In this document: positions 1 to 18,461 of the stretch, one piece after another
Layout of the letters: each line of letters starts with the position of its first letter
How positions within the stretch are numbered: the first letter of the stretch is position 1
Source: Cololabis saira
Lineage: Eukaryota; Chordata; Actinopteri; Beloniformes; Belonidae
NCBI RefSeq assembly: GCF_033807715.1
Contig: NC_084599.1
Location: 25,718,125 to 25,782,124, forward strand
Direction of reading: 5' to 3'
DNA length: 64,000 nucleotides
Notes under the pieces: model-generated
The model's input: the letters and a program-made list of their open reading frames with translations, nothing else
What the model was told of the DNA's origin: nothing
Database searches by the model: none
Position numbers and translations under genes: made by a program

Positions 1-3000
1 GAACGATAATAACTCTGGTCTGAAGGAGATATGGATGAAAAATACACTAACTGCATTAACTTCAATAGAACCAAAGTGATTCAAAAGCAGCATGTCTGCA
101 AACACTTGAAGCATAGAGTAAAGCAGAAAGAAAAAAACTGACGTAGACAACCTGCAAACTGACGAAGACCAAAGGAAACCTCAGAGTATTTGAGTGAAGT
201 AGCTTAAATCTGATGTGAAATCAAAAGAGACAACAAGCAGAATGCAGAAAGGCAGTAAAGCCACGTAAGGTGCTGACAGTGAACCAACTTCAACATAAAA
301 CAGAGATAATGTAGCTGGGGTATAAAACAAGGACGTGCAATAATCAGGGTTTAAACTGACAGAAAGAAACAAGGAGAAAACAAAACAGGTGGAACACAAC
401 AGGAAGTTTAGTTGTATGCATAGATCCTGGTAATGTAGTGACTTAGAGGAGTCCTGTTTTCAGTTCTTTCTTTAGTCAACAAATGTTGACATATTGAGTA
501 TCATTTCAGAGAAACAATGCCTTTCTTTGTCATTCCCTCCTGGAGCTGTTTGGGTGTAAACATTAATCCGGTTGCCACATCCCATTCATCTATTAACTTC
601 CGCTTATAATGGTTCTAGTCACGGGGACAGCAGTCTGAGTGGAGAAACCCCCCCCCCTCTCCTGAGCCACTTCCTCCTGCTCCTCCAGGAAGACACAGTT
701 CCCATGTGAAATGTAATCTCTCCAGGAAGTATGTCCTGGGTGTACCTCAAGTCCCTCTCCTGGTTGGATATGCTCATCAGATCCTAGATCAAATTAAAAG
801 AAGCTAAAACTGAAGGAGCAATGGACATGCGCATGTCCTCATCGTTTGAGAGGTCGAGTGGAAAAACTTCAAATCAGTTCTAAGATCAGCCCTCTTGAAG
901 ACATGTGATGAGTGTCTCCTCAAGAGGGGTTTGGATGGGTATTTATCCAACAGGAAAAAGGCCATTATCAGTCATATCATGCGTCTTGTTCGTAACACCT
1001 TAAAACATCTGACACCAGCTGCCATGGCTGCAATAACCTTTGACCCCTGGGAGAGATCAGTAGAGGAGATAGAAAGTAGTTGGTCACCCATCTGCTCGGC
1101 CAGAGGCTGTGCCTCTGTGCTTGTGTTGTATAGGGAGTGGGGGGTTGGGGGTCTCAAATGAGGCGGTCTTCGGAGGCATGCGCTCCACCCATCTGTGGAA
1201 TTACATCTACATCACCACTGAGGAAGACTGCAACGCGTGGACGTCACACACATGCAAATTCTCCCTGAGACAAAGCCACACCCACACTTTCTGACATGAA
1301 CAACCTCGTATAATGTGGGTATGCAAATTGCCATGACACACTTTGGACACACACATGCAAAGGTAACTTTACATACACCCTGAGGACTCTGAGGGTGGAG
1401 GGTTGGTTACGGATTTGAATAGCGATGATGTGGCCTCGAGGGCTCACGTTGGCATAGCAGAGAGAGAGAACTGAAGCCCTGCTTCAGAAGTTTGTGGTCT
1501 TATTTGTTCGCATCAGTGGATTTTATTTGGTTGGCTAATAATTTAGCAAACAGAAGACATTTGAAATAAAATGTCTCAGATTCAAAACCTACATAAACAT
1601 CTTGCAAATGACTAAGTTACATATAACGTACACAGTGATGTATGAGCTAAAAGCACCACCTCTGCGCTTCGGTTCCTCTTCTGTGAAGCGCTGCCTTCCA
1701 TGTTGTTTCCTGTTTCTCCTTCGGTTTGTCGACCCTCGTTTCCTCTTGCTCTCTTCGTAAAAGTCCATGAGGAATCCTGATTTATTTTAGTTAAATCTGA
1801 TTTTTTTTACAAAAAGTAAATTAAAACATTTATGTAACTCATATCATTGGGAATTTTAATATTTTACTCAGCAGGGAACATTGGTGTAATTTAAATATAC
1901 AATTCTACCCTTCTCAGAAGCACATTGCTGTTGTTCTACAGCGTATGATACTGTACACCCAGACCTACACTCAGCAGTAGAGGGGGTATGTTAATATACA
2001 GACTGGGTATAAAGCCCCACTGTTCTGCACACATGAATAGACATGATTCATAGAGAAAGAAGAAGTGAGCCTTGGTCTGGATGGATGTGTTCGGGCTCTG
2101 ATCGCTCGTCCGTTTCAGAATCCCTGTCGTTGCTCTCATCATGAGTTTAATCTCGCACAGGAATTGTTCATTTTTGTAACTTCTACATTATAGAGACGCT
2201 TGAAGTCTACAATAAGTGGGGCTTGAAGACGTTCCCAAATCTGGGTTTAATTAAAAAAATAAATAAATGCATATATGATGAATAGTGATGTAAATACAGT
2301 TGGTTGGAGTAATATCGATCATAACTGGAGAAGTGTGTATTTAAACACATTTTGAAATCCTCCTTATGACAATTAAAACAGTAAAATAAAAGTATAATTG
2401 AAGTACCTTGAACTGTATACACGCCAGAGGTATGTCCATAACTTATCATGTGAATATGGTGTATAAACTTGATATATTTAGTAGCACATTGTCATTCTTT
2501 TTAGCTATAAAACGCTCACGACTATGACATTTCTGCTCTTCATAAGCATCACTCTCTAGTTTCTGTAGGTGGTGCTGTTATCTGTGTCTTCACACTGCCT
2601 GCTTCCTCAAATATTCATTAGAAAACTGTTTAAAAGAGACAAACCACACCATGGCTTCTTGGAATAATTTATTGCATTTGATGGGTAAAAAAAAAAAAAA
2701 GTGCTCAGGAGCTCAGCAACTGTTGGGATCGTATGGAAAATCTTCTGGTATGCATCCCTTCATAAATTTCAGGCCCGTAACACATTTCAAGATACATAGG
2801 ACATAAGGGCATTTAGAAATAATAACGAGACAATTGATTGAAACCACTGTCAGAAGCACTACAATATGAATATTCACAAATTTCCCTGTAAACTGTCCTG
2901 AAAAGAATATAGGTAACCATTTCCATCAGCATCGCTGCAGTCGGCATTTCGGATTAAATGTTTAAGGTTTCTGTGAGATTTTTGGAAGAAAAAGATGCTG

Positions 3001-3043
3001 CGGGCTCCAGAGCAAAGATGAAAATGTTTCTCAGCATTAAGTC

Positions 3044-3046
<3 letters not shown>
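1..3046. other. Intergenic sequence, no gene recognised
   Basis: No exon, RNA gene or transposon with clear ends was recognised here. A short open frame at 895-1161 (+) has no ATG near its start and no domain I know. The sequence is AT-rich, with homopolymer runs such as the A run near 2687-2700. Confidence 0.5.

Positions 3047-3090
<44 letters not shown>
3047..3090. repeat. (AT)22 microsatellite
   Basis: This is an uninterrupted run of 22 AT units in an intergenic stretch. Confidence 0.97.
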
Positions 3091-9711
<6,621 letters not shown>

Positions 9712-9790
9712 GATCAGAAATCAGAATTCGGTTTATTGCCAAGTACATTACTGGACATACAAAGAATTTGTTTTGCCGTAGTTGGTGCAA
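9712..9790 (-). repeat. Retroelement 3' end remnant
   Basis: On the minus strand the segment reads through a short conserved-looking stretch ending in CAATAAACCGAATTC. This resembles the 3' tails of a common class of fish non-LTR elements that read 'cagctttattggccaagta' in the other direction. Family assignment is from memory and only approximate. Confidence 0.45.
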
Positions 9791-10734
9791 CAGATTTTTC
9801 TAAATATGGAGATATGGAACAGTAGGCTAAGTTTATCAGACGAGAGCTTGAATTATTATGACCAACAGTTAATAATATTTACAGAGGTTCAAAAGCAGCG
9901 AATAATATTTGTGTACGTGTTCATATGCATATGTGCATTTGTGTGTGATTATAGTAGTGAATAAAAAAATGGACTGTTACAGTATGTGTATTTCTCTTTT
10001 GGTCTATAATTTAGAGAACTAAATGAAGGTAAATCCACTGTGTCATGGTCTCAGCTTTCTGATCAGCGGGCCTGACACTACAACTCCCAGCATTCCTCAG
10101 TTCTCAACCTCATGGACTGCACCTGGGCGCTCATCATCCCCCTCTTCCTCTCACCTGTTGTCCTGCCTACTAATACCCTGCACAATCCCCAGCTCCTCAT
10201 ACAGAGTTGTTTGGTCCAAATTTCCTATGATCGTCACCCTACACCTATTTACTTGCGTCTGCCTGCGACTTTATGCACCGTTTTTTTTATTAAATCCTTT
10301 GTTAGTCACTCTGCACTTGTGTCTGCCTGCTACAGTATTTTAAGAACTTGACACATTGTTACCATAATGTTGGAATATTTTTTTTTTTCCAAAAAGATTT
10401 CTCTTTTTATTTACAATCATTTTATAAGACATTGTAAAAATGCTTTATTCCTGCAACAGTGTAATAACAAAATTCATGTCTAGGGTAAGATATATTTCTT
10501 TTTCTGAAATGAATTGCTTGGGCTCTGATACATCTGTATCAGATTTAAGCAAGTGTGCAGGAAAAGAACTGTAGTGGTTCATATATTTTTTTAAAGACAC
10601 AAGTGGGATGAAGTTCCCCTTCAGCTGGAGGGTAAAACCACAGGTGTTAAGGACAGATCAACATGGTTTAAGAAGCCGTTCAGATGTTGAACGCCAGGAT
10701 AAACTCTTGTGGTTAAGTGATGTCCCTGCACCCC
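9791..10734. other. Intergenic sequence, no gene recognised
   Basis: Two overlapping open frames lie at 10023-10351 (+) in pyrimidine-rich sequence. They read in two registers of the same stretch without a known domain, so I do not call a gene. Confidence 0.4.
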
Positions 10735-11084
10735 CTCTCGGAGGCTGAGGTCCCTGGACCAGAACTTACTGAACTTACCTCTTACCTTTCGAGGCTGTTG
10801 CTCCGCGGTTCTGGAATAAACTTCCCCTCTCCTTAAGTTCCTAGGACTCTGTTGATGGTTTTAAGAGTAATCTCAAAACCCACTTGTTCCTCTAAGTGTT
10901 TTAACTACAGCAGATTAGGCTTTGTTTTATGACCATCGTGTTATTTTACTTTTAATCTTATTCCTTCCTGTGACTGTAATTTTCTGTTTTCCATTTATTT
11001 TTTATTGTATTTGTATTTTTATTGTTCTTTTGTGAAGCACTTTGCGACATCTGTCTTTGACAGGTGCTTTATAATTAAACTTTT
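10735..11084 (+). mobile_element. L2/Rex1-type LINE 3' end, decayed
   Basis: The left part carries a broken version of the C-terminal region typical of L2-type LINE proteins (an AxLxWNxLPxxLR-like stretch, then a KSxLKTHLF-like stretch), with frameshifts. It is followed by a T-rich 3' UTR. The end carries the usual LINE tail: GTGAAGCACTTTGCGAC, then GGTGCTTTATAATTAAA. The tail merges directly into the ACTC microsatellite, as expected if tail repeats seeded it. Family name is inferred from remembered L2/Maui tails. Confidence 0.75.
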
Positions 11085-11208
11085 ACTCACTCACTCACTC
11101 ACTCACTCACTCACTCACTCACTCACTCACTCACTCACTCACTCACTCACTCACTCACTCACTCACTCACTCACTCACTCACTCACTCACTCACTCACTC
11201 ACTCACTC
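11085..11208. repeat. (ACTC)31 microsatellite
   Basis: These are 31 perfect ACTC units at the 3' end of the LINE remnant. The open frame of repeated LTHS residues across it is an artefact. Confidence 0.97.
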
Positions 11209-12593
11209 ATTTATGTAGAGAAAAGGATCCTCACAGCTTAACAAGCAAACAAGGAGGATAAACTAAATTCTACAATCTATCTGAGCAAAGATACATTTAT
11301 TTTTCGAAAAAATATATTCTTAAAAGATTTTCTTTTCCAAAGAAAGAAGAATACTGCAATCAGAGCAGGCAAATGTCTATTTTCTACTAGAAAAAAAAGC
11401 TATTTTCGTTATAAGTGTCATCTATTGTTAAACTCTGTCACCATACTTGTTAAATATGGCCCAGAGTGTGAAATAAATAAATAAACCCTTGTAGTGTCTT
11501 TTTCACTTGCGTTTGATCATATCCACCACAGCTACATAACCATGCAGAGCCAGAGTTGATCTATTTATTTGTTTAGTCAAACCAGCTTGTATTGAGTTAT
11601 GCGTAAAATACCACTGGATTGTAGTATTCTCATTATTTTGAAAAGATATTAACGACAATTTGGGACTTGTGTATTTTTATTTAGTCTTTTTGAGTTTGCT
11701 GCATCACATGCATAGGCATTGCTGTACAGCACACTGAAGAGGTGAAAACACTGGTGATTCTTATCCAAAGCCTCCCCTTTGTGCAGCATTCAGTCCATGG
11801 AAGAGGAGCTGGCAGAGCCTGGCAGGCTGGTGCAGATGACAAAATTGACATTGCACAGGTCTTGCACAAGGGAGGGCATGAAAGTGGTGACTACTCTGTT
11901 AGGGAATGCACCTTGCTTTGTATGCAAATGAACATGGTTGTGTATAAACCTGAAGGTTTTAGTTGAGTAACGTTCTGCAGTTTTTTGGAAGCGATTAATT
12001 AACTTACTTTGCCAAAATGGCAGTGATTAAGTTATTCACAGAGTCAAGTTTGAAATCAAAAAGCGCTAACGTTATCTGATTCCATGAAACTCTATTAAGA
12101 TTTGCCAACGAATGCCTTGAAATATTTAACATGTCTTTGCTTGTAAGTTTAAAAGAACACATTTTGCACAATCAAATGTTTATGAAATGATTCACTGTGA
12201 CACCTGCTTGTATGTTAATATGCACCATAAGTGTCAGTTAATGAAACAGAAACAGAACATGTATGTAAAACAATCATGGAGATGATAAAATGTAGTGGGG
12301 TTGAATCAGTAGACCGTCCGCATATTTTCTGGATTAATTTACACCAAGTTTTAGATATAAATATATTATGTGTGGTAACTGAAAAATATTCTTCCCATGG
12401 ACTGTTTCTGAGAAGATTCACTAGCAATTGAAATACGATGAACATGCATGTTGTGACAGAGAAGTGTTGTCTCCAAGAACATCACACCTAAACTCTCATC
12501 CTTTGCCACGAGTTGTGCACATTTGGAATTAACACATTTGGGAAACTAAATAAAGCTGTAACTTCAACAGCATATACGCAGTAGCTATTGAGA
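11209..12593. other. Intergenic sequence, no gene recognised
   Basis: AT-rich sequence without a recognisable exon or bounded element. Short open frames on both strands around 11681-11966 and 12215-12445 overlap each other antisense and have no domain. Confidence 0.45.
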
Positions 12594-13160
12594 TTTTTTT
12601 TTTTTTTTTTTTTAAACCACTTACTTTTATTAGCAGCCAGACACCAAGAAGTAAATGGTCTGGGTTAAAACTGACAAGCCAAGTGTTTTTTCTGCGGAAC
12701 TGCAGCCCAGTAAACCTGAAACCGTGCACAAGGTTCATGAACATATTTCATCATTTCACCTTCAGGCTGCTCACGTTGAACTGAACCAAGCCCTTGTACC
12801 CTTTTCTCCGGGGGATCCCTTTTTTTAGCAAGTGCTGAATGATGTTTGGTCAGTGTGTTTGTTAACCGTCCACACTGGAACCCCACAAGGCCTCGGTAAA
12901 GGCCAGAGTTCTCATGGGTTGAGTTGCTGAAAGTGACCGCTGTCCAAACCTCCTCGTCCCCGAAATACGGACGGCACAACGCCTGTGTTGTAATCGAGGT
13001 GGAACATTGAAAGTGGACCCAGCGTGTTGCACTGTGACGTGCCGCAGCACAGCCTGGTAGTCTTCGTCCTCAGACCCGAGCAAATAAACATGACCAGCTA
13101 CACAAACACTTAGGCTGGGGCCAGCAAAAAACCCACGCGCACTGCTAAAGGGGGGCATCT
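12594..13160 (-). pseudogene. Probable processed retrocopy, parent unknown
   Basis: Read on the minus strand, this stretch is GC-richer than its surroundings and has open frames of about 100 codons in two registers (13158-12862 and 12979-12665). It then runs into CTAATAAAAG (an AATAAA polyadenylation signal), about 10 nt, and an A tract of about 20. This is the layout of a reverse-transcribed mRNA or another poly(A) retroelement. Neither frame matches a protein I can name. The overlap of the two frames suggests one ancestral frame broken by a frameshift. It could instead be the 3' UTR of a retrocopied mRNA, or a SINE-like element. Confidence 0.45.
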
Positions 13161-15463
13161 AAGTATAGATAGGTTGATGGGCCTGATATTGCAAAATGTT
13201 TTTTTGTTTTTTTTTTGATAGGGAGTTTCAGAGAGCTAAACTGTGAATGTACTGTTTGGCTGATAAAAACGTCTCGCCTCAATACAATTTATGGACCAAA
13301 GCTGCCAGAGACGTGTGCCTAACATTACAAATGGTACATTTGCATGACAGAATTTGAAACGCTTTCTATGCTGCTCATCCTCACACTGACAAATTTCAAT
13401 TATCAAACAACACAGCCTTTAGAAGAGAGGCTTTAAGTAATTTTCAACAGTTCTAATCTTACAACGTAATGCAAAGTTTACGTCAAGGAAACCACACTCG
13501 TTTGACATCTTATCAGGCCTTTTACGACATGTTTATCCCACTCCTGAAAGCCAGGTCATGTTATGTTTCCCATCTCGTCCATCCTATCCGAAGAGGGCAT
13601 GAGATTGTTTTTGTCACACAGACCTTGTGAGCTGACATCCGGATATTATGTAACCATGTAATTTAATGATTAGTGAGTTGTGGCACAGGAAAAGTACAGT
13701 CAAGTTATTTTCCTAATCACCGTTTAAAAAAAACAAAACAAGAAAATGTTTTGTTGTCTTGGAGTTTCTTCTTTAATTACACAGCTTTTATAGAGGCAAT
13801 AAAGACAGAAGTTGGATGTGATGTGAGGTAGGCGGCTTGATTGTGTGGAGTCTCTGGACCTGATAAAGTGTCCTTGTGATGCGTTCAAATGTTGCCTGCT
13901 CTAAGTGCTGTAATCTGTAAACCCCTGTCCAGCCACATTTTGCAGTGTTTACATTCAACAGAGAGCTTAAAATGTTATTTTTAATAATATGGAAAAGCAA
14001 ATGTATCAGTTTACTAAAGTAAACTGTACTTTACTTACAGTTGTGTGTGTCTTTTACAGTATACCAATGACAGCAACCAGGCTGTAATAGCAGATATAGT
14101 CTGTTATAAAATATGTTCTTTAATTTATAAAGGATTTGAAATGAAGCAAAGTAAAAGACTTAGGTATTTTACTTTGTAAAGATTAATGGATAAAATAGCT
14201 GTTGATCGTTTAAAAAGAACAACAACACATAAATGGATTGTACACCTTTTTTCTGAGGACTTTACAGAACGGACTGTTCCTTTTCTGCAGTCCAAATAGA
14301 TGCCACTCAAACTTAGGTCACCATCATGACCCATTTCTTTTTCTTTGCATCATGTGCTGATCTTGTGACAAACTGTCCAGCAACTACTGTAAGCATAAGC
14401 CTTTTATTTTCTTTACTGCTACACTAACCTCTGGTCATCTGAGTCACTATCAGGGTAAAAGGCCCTTAATAAAAGAGTGTTTCTAAAACAAAATCTTATA
14501 AATTATTTACTTTGGGGTCTAAAAAGGGAAGGGAAGAAGGGAACAAAATCAGTGGAAAACTTTTTTTTCTTTTTTTTTTTACCCAAAATGCTTGGACTGA
14601 TTTAATGATGGTGGGGAGTTATAAATTTAAACCTTGGCGTTATTTTGATCTTACGGTCACATGGGAGCTGAGTCACTGAGGTTACAGTACATGAATTAAG
14701 GTGTGAATTGTGAAATCATCTCAGCTGCTCGTGCATGAGGAGATTAATACAAGGTTCATATAAGTGATACGTGTCACAACCCTGGTCCATTCTCTTCCTT
14801 CACTTTTATTACAAGATATGTAGAATTTGCCCTCAAAACAGTTAATTTGAGTTGTCAGACGCCTAACGCACCAAAAACTATGGTTAACGTGATGTGAGTG
14901 AATACTCACTGAGTGACAGAGGGGGAGTAAGCTAATACACAGTCAGTCTTAAAGGCAAGTCAAACTGGACTTATGAAGATCAACCCAGAAAAAAAAAACT
15001 GGGGGCGTCTCTATTTTTAAAGAAAACAGCACTTTCTTGTCAAATATGTTGGTCTTTATGAGTACCGTATAATAATTTTCCAGAATTAAATACCCCAAAT
15101 GGTGGAATACAGTAATGTCAAAAGTATATTTTATTCTAATTGTTGAATAGAATCTTATGTAAAGGCCAGGATAACCATGAGCCATAACATCCTGCCTTCT
15201 TCAGTATCACTTATCATGCATTTTATATTATGGATGTTTGTTTGTGTAACAGTGTGACCTTCTTTCTGCTGGGTTTGTTGTTCCTGAAAAAGCAACATCT
15301 AAATGTAACAGATGCACAGTAACATATTATAGTGAAAACAAAGCGTTGCCATCATTTATCAGGGAAACAACACCTTTCACCTTGCATCTGGCAAAGCAGT
15401 CCATTTAGTTTATTTAATATTTAGACTGGTCTTTTAGACTATCTGAAACAGTGCCTCTTTTTT
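13161..15463. other. Intergenic sequence, no gene recognised
   Basis: AT-rich with several T and A runs. No exon, RNA gene or transposon end was recognised. Confidence 0.45.
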
Positions 15464-15800
15464 GTTGTTTAAGCAGAAAGTTATTTACAGGATGAGTTTT
15501 CTCCCCTAAAATATAGCCCTGTAAATTAAATACAAATAAGTGAAGACATTGCTTGCTTAAATACATCAAAAGATTACAAGTTTTTTTTTTTTTTAAATTA
15601 GCCTTCTATCTTAAATTTACAAAAATAAATAAAAATAAATAAAAACCAACACTTTTATACAATTTTTTTTTTTATTGATAAAGATTTTTTTTTATTGATA
15701 ACTGGTTGAATGTGAATGTCAATTTTTAAGTCTGAGATGAATCATCATTAACATAAAATAAAACCGACCAAAGCCAAAAACTATATGGGGCGTGACACAA

Positions 15801-15812
15801 CCGGAAGTGACG
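15801..15812 (+). promoter_or_regulatory. ETS/CRE-like motif, copy A
   Basis: CCGGAAGTGACG combines an ETS (GABPA-type) core with a CRE half-site, preceded by GGGGCGTGAC. The same block recurs in copy B at 19442-19453, close to the tsc22d2 promoter. Binding is inferred from motif alone. Confidence 0.4.
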
Positions 15813-16085
15813 AAGGTAGCATTTTTAAGTTTCGGGTACATAAACGCATAGACATATATACTAGACGCCTCACGACATGCTGGAACGTAATCCAGCGTCA
15901 CCGCCATATTGGATGGGTCTCCTCACTCCAGGCTAAATTAACTACACTGGAGTTACAGAGTGCCAGCACACACAAGAAGCTGCAAAACAGTTCTTTTTCA
16001 AGGGTTTTAGCTGCCCAGCCCCAGTTCAAGCCTAACAGGGTAGTATAAGACCCTGGAATGACCTGGATTTATTTTTATAGATATA

Positions 16086-16448
16086 CAGGACTGTCTCAGA
16101 AAATTAAAATATTGTAAGTTCTTTATTTTCTGTAATGCAATTAAAAAAACAAAAATGTCATACATTCTGGATTCATTACAAATCAACTGAAATATTGCAA
16201 GCCTTTTATTATTTTAATATTGCTGATTATGGTTTACAATTTAAGATTAAGATTCCCAGAATATTCTAATTGTTTGAGAAAGGATATTTGAGTTTTCTTA
16301 AGCTGTAAGCCATGATCAGCAATATTAAAATAATAAAAGGCTTGCAATATTTCAGTTGATTTGTAATGAATCCAGAATATATGACATTTTTGCATTACAG
16401 AAAATAAAGGACTTTATTACAATATTCTAATTTTCTGAGACAGTCCTG
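16086..16448. mobile_element. Mariner-like MITE with TA target duplication
   Basis: The ends are CAGGACTGTCTCAGAAAATT and its inverted complement AATTTTCTGAGACAGTCCTG, flanked by TA on both sides. Almost the whole element folds on itself: a segment with GCAATATTTCAGTTGATTTG recurs inverted. It has no coding capacity. The TA duplication and long TIRs fit a Tc1/mariner-derived MITE, and similar elements are widespread in fish. Confidence 0.85.
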
Positions 16449-16877
16449 TAATTATTGAGGGCAATAAGAGAAAAAAAAAAGATTTACAATAACAATAGAA
16501 ATATCAATATTTTCCCCTTTTTTTAACTTTTCAAAACAATAATTAAATAAAAAAAAAATATTAATAAGAAAGAAAGAAAAAATAAATACATATAAATAAA
16601 TAAATACAACAACACACCCCTCTCCCATTCAAATAAATTCAAATGAACAATCAAACTTGTTTCTTTATTAAAATATAAAATTAATTAATTTATACATTTA
16701 TCAATATGCCATACCATATGTCTTTGTTAGAGCATAATACAAAGTCTTTCAGCATAAAAGTACGTATTTTTAATGTGTAACAGCGTCCTGTATCATAACT
16801 AAATCTCGAAGAGTTATGGATGATTGTATTCGGGGATAAAATCTTCCTCAGTAGAAATAAATGCACTGGGGACCCAT

Positions 16878-16890
16878 CCAAGATGGCGGC
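16878..16890 (+). promoter_or_regulatory. YY1-like motif carried by transposon
   Basis: CCAAGATGGCGGC matches the YY1 consensus and lies near the right end of the 15847-16955 element. Whether it is active is unknown. Confidence 0.35.
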
Positions 16891-17336
16891 CGCGCTGAAC
16901 GTCAGCTCCAATAGGCAGCGTCAGTCTATGAGGCGTCTACGTATATATGTCTATGCATAAACGTACTTTAGTTATTGCTTTTTTTTAAATGGAAGTTTGA
17001 AGTCTTTAAAAAGTCTTATAAAATAAACGTATAGTGTGCAATTTTCTTTCAAATATATGTTTTTGAAAATAGTTTGTTTAAGCAGAAAGTTATTTACAGG
17101 ATGAGTTTTCTCCCCTAAAATGTAGCCCTGTAAATTAAACACAAAAAGTGAAGCCTGCTTAAATACCTCAAAAGATTACAATTTTTTTTCTATTTTTAAA
17201 TTAACCTTCTATCTTAAATGTACAAAAAAATAAAATTAAACCAACAGGAGAGCCATTTATATTTATCACGTATTTTAAAAAAAAAAAACAAGAAGAATTT
17301 TTAAAATTGATAACTGGTTGAATGTGAATTCAACCA

Positions 17337-17735
17337 GTGTCCTTACAGCTACGTTACAAACACCAGGAAACTGGACCATATCACACCGGTCAAGAAATCG
17401 CTACACTGGCTTCCAGTGAGTCAAAGGATAGAGTTTAAAATCTTACTGCTGGTCTACAAAGCACTGTCTGGTCTTGGACCAAAATACATGGTTGATCTGT
17501 TAGTTCCCTATGAAGCTCCCAGACCCCTGAGGTTCATCTGGATCTAGTTTGTTGTTTGTCCCAAGAACCAGAACCAAGCAAGGTGAGGCAGCGTTCAGTT
17601 ATTCTGCTCCTCACCTGTGGAACAAACTTCCCTTAGACCTGAGGTCTGCTCCAACTGTAGATCCTTTAAATCAGGCCTAAAAACATTACTGTTTACAGAA
17701 GCGTACTCTTAAATTAAATACTTACTTGCTGTACT
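17337..17735 (+). mobile_element. L2/Rex1-type LINE C-terminal fragment (5' part)
   Basis: One frame reads KLDHITPVKKSLHWLPV, then QRIEFKILLLVYKAL and GLGPKYMVDLLVPYE before a stop. This is the characteristic region downstream of the reverse transcriptase in L2/Rex1-type LINEs. Later pieces include an AxLWNKLP-like stretch and a LKTLLFTEAY-like end, broken by frameshifts. It is 5' truncated, and its 3' UTR is split by the foldback insertion at 17753-18444. Confidence 0.85.
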
Positions 17736-17752
17736 CTACTGCCCTTATTTTT

Positions 17753-18444
17753 GGTGACATTTGAAAAAAATAAAATAATGCGTGGCCACGCATTAATAAC
17801 TTGTGGCCACCCATTAATAACTCGTGGCCACGAGTAAATATCTAGTGGCCACGAGATAATCAATGCGTGGCCACGAGATAATGCGTGGCCACGCATTATG
17901 TATCTCGTGCCCACGCATTATTTTACTCGTGGATGGCATTATAACCTACTGTCTGGACTTCGTGGATGCAACTTCCTTGGTGGGATGGTTATTCATCATT
18001 AATAATCAGGGGTGCACACAAGCCGGGACTCGAGGGCCAGTCTACTGCACGTTTTAGATGTTTCCCTGCCTCAACACAACCCTGATAGACAAGGCTGTGT
18101 CACCAACAGAGTTGTGTAAACCTTGATGACATGTTGATGACGACCAGTGATTAGAATCAGGTGTGTTGAAGACAGGGAAACATCTAAAACATGCAGTAGA
18201 CTAGCCCTGGAGTCCCGGCTTGTGTGCACCCCTGTTAATAACGGTAATTATAGTCTATTTATAGAGCAAGAGTATTGTCATGGCGAGTGTAGTAATAACA
18301 TGTGACATTTGAAAAAAATAAAATAATGCGTGGCCACGCATTAATAACTCGTGGCCACGCATTAATTATCTCGTGGCCACGAGTTATTAATGCGTGGCCA
18401 CGCATTATTTTATTTTTTTGAAATGTCACCAGAGGGGCTCCATA
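17753..18444. mobile_element. GTGGCCAC foldback element with 17-bp flanking repeat
   Basis: The insertion is bounded by the identical 17-bp CTACTGCCCTTATTTTT at 17736-17752 and 18445-18461, inside the LINE 3' UTR. The ends are inverted (GGTGACATTT at the left; AAATGTCACC at the right, followed by 14 extra bases). The body is packed with the palindromes GCGTGGCCACGC and TCGTGGCCACGA. A self-contained inverted repeat (18302-18430) forms the right third, and a partial copy (17753-17935) the left. A hAT MITE has inserted between them. A 17-bp duplication is long for a cut-and-paste element, so the mechanism is unclear. Confidence 0.75.
18007..18234. mobile_element. hAT-type MITE
   Basis: The left end is CAGGGGTGCACACAAGCC and the right end its near-perfect inverse, GGCTTGTGTGCACCCCTG. 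The flanks are 8-bp duplications, TTAATAAT and TTAATAAC. Arms carry inverted copies of a segment with GTTTTAGATGTTTCCCTG. There is no coding capacity. TIR start CAGGGG and 8-bp duplication are diagnostic of hAT. Confidence 0.88.
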
Positions 18445-18461
18445 CTACTGCCCTTATTTTT

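Larger units (their letters stand above)
15847..16955. mobile_element. Non-autonomous TIR transposon with 8-bp TSD
   Basis: The ends are inverted: CATAGACATATATAC at the left, and GTATATATGTCTATG, its complement, at the right. The TIR continues into ACGCCTCA / TGAGGCGT. The 8-bp CATAAACG flanks it at 15839-15846 and 16956-16963. Copy B of the local duplication (around 19481-19492) keeps the uninterrupted site ACATAAACGTAC, so the insertion ends are fixed by an empty site. An 8-bp target duplication fits hAT-like elements, but the superfamily is not certain. A mariner-like MITE sits inside it. Confidence 0.85.
15464..17074. repeat. Tandem duplication, copy A (interrupted)
   Basis: Copy A starts at the GTTTAAGCAGAAAG motif near 15467 and ends at the junction near 17074, where the same motif restarts copy B. 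Without the 1.1-kb insertion at 15847-16955 (plus its 8-bp target duplication), the unit is about 490 bp. Shared landmarks with copy B include the TTACAGGATGAG segment, AACTGGTTGAATGTGAA, TTTTTAAGTCTGAGATGAA, CCGGAAGTGACG and ACGTACTTTAGTTATTGC. The two copies differ by scattered substitutions and small indels, so the duplication is not recent. Confidence 0.85.

Noticed and set aside
10023..10351. Two overlapping frames of about 80-106 codons
   Set aside because: Pyrimidine-rich sequence reads open in two registers, with no domain and no splice support.
11005..11241. Frame of repeated LTHS residues
   Set aside because: It is the (ACTC)31 microsatellite at a LINE end.
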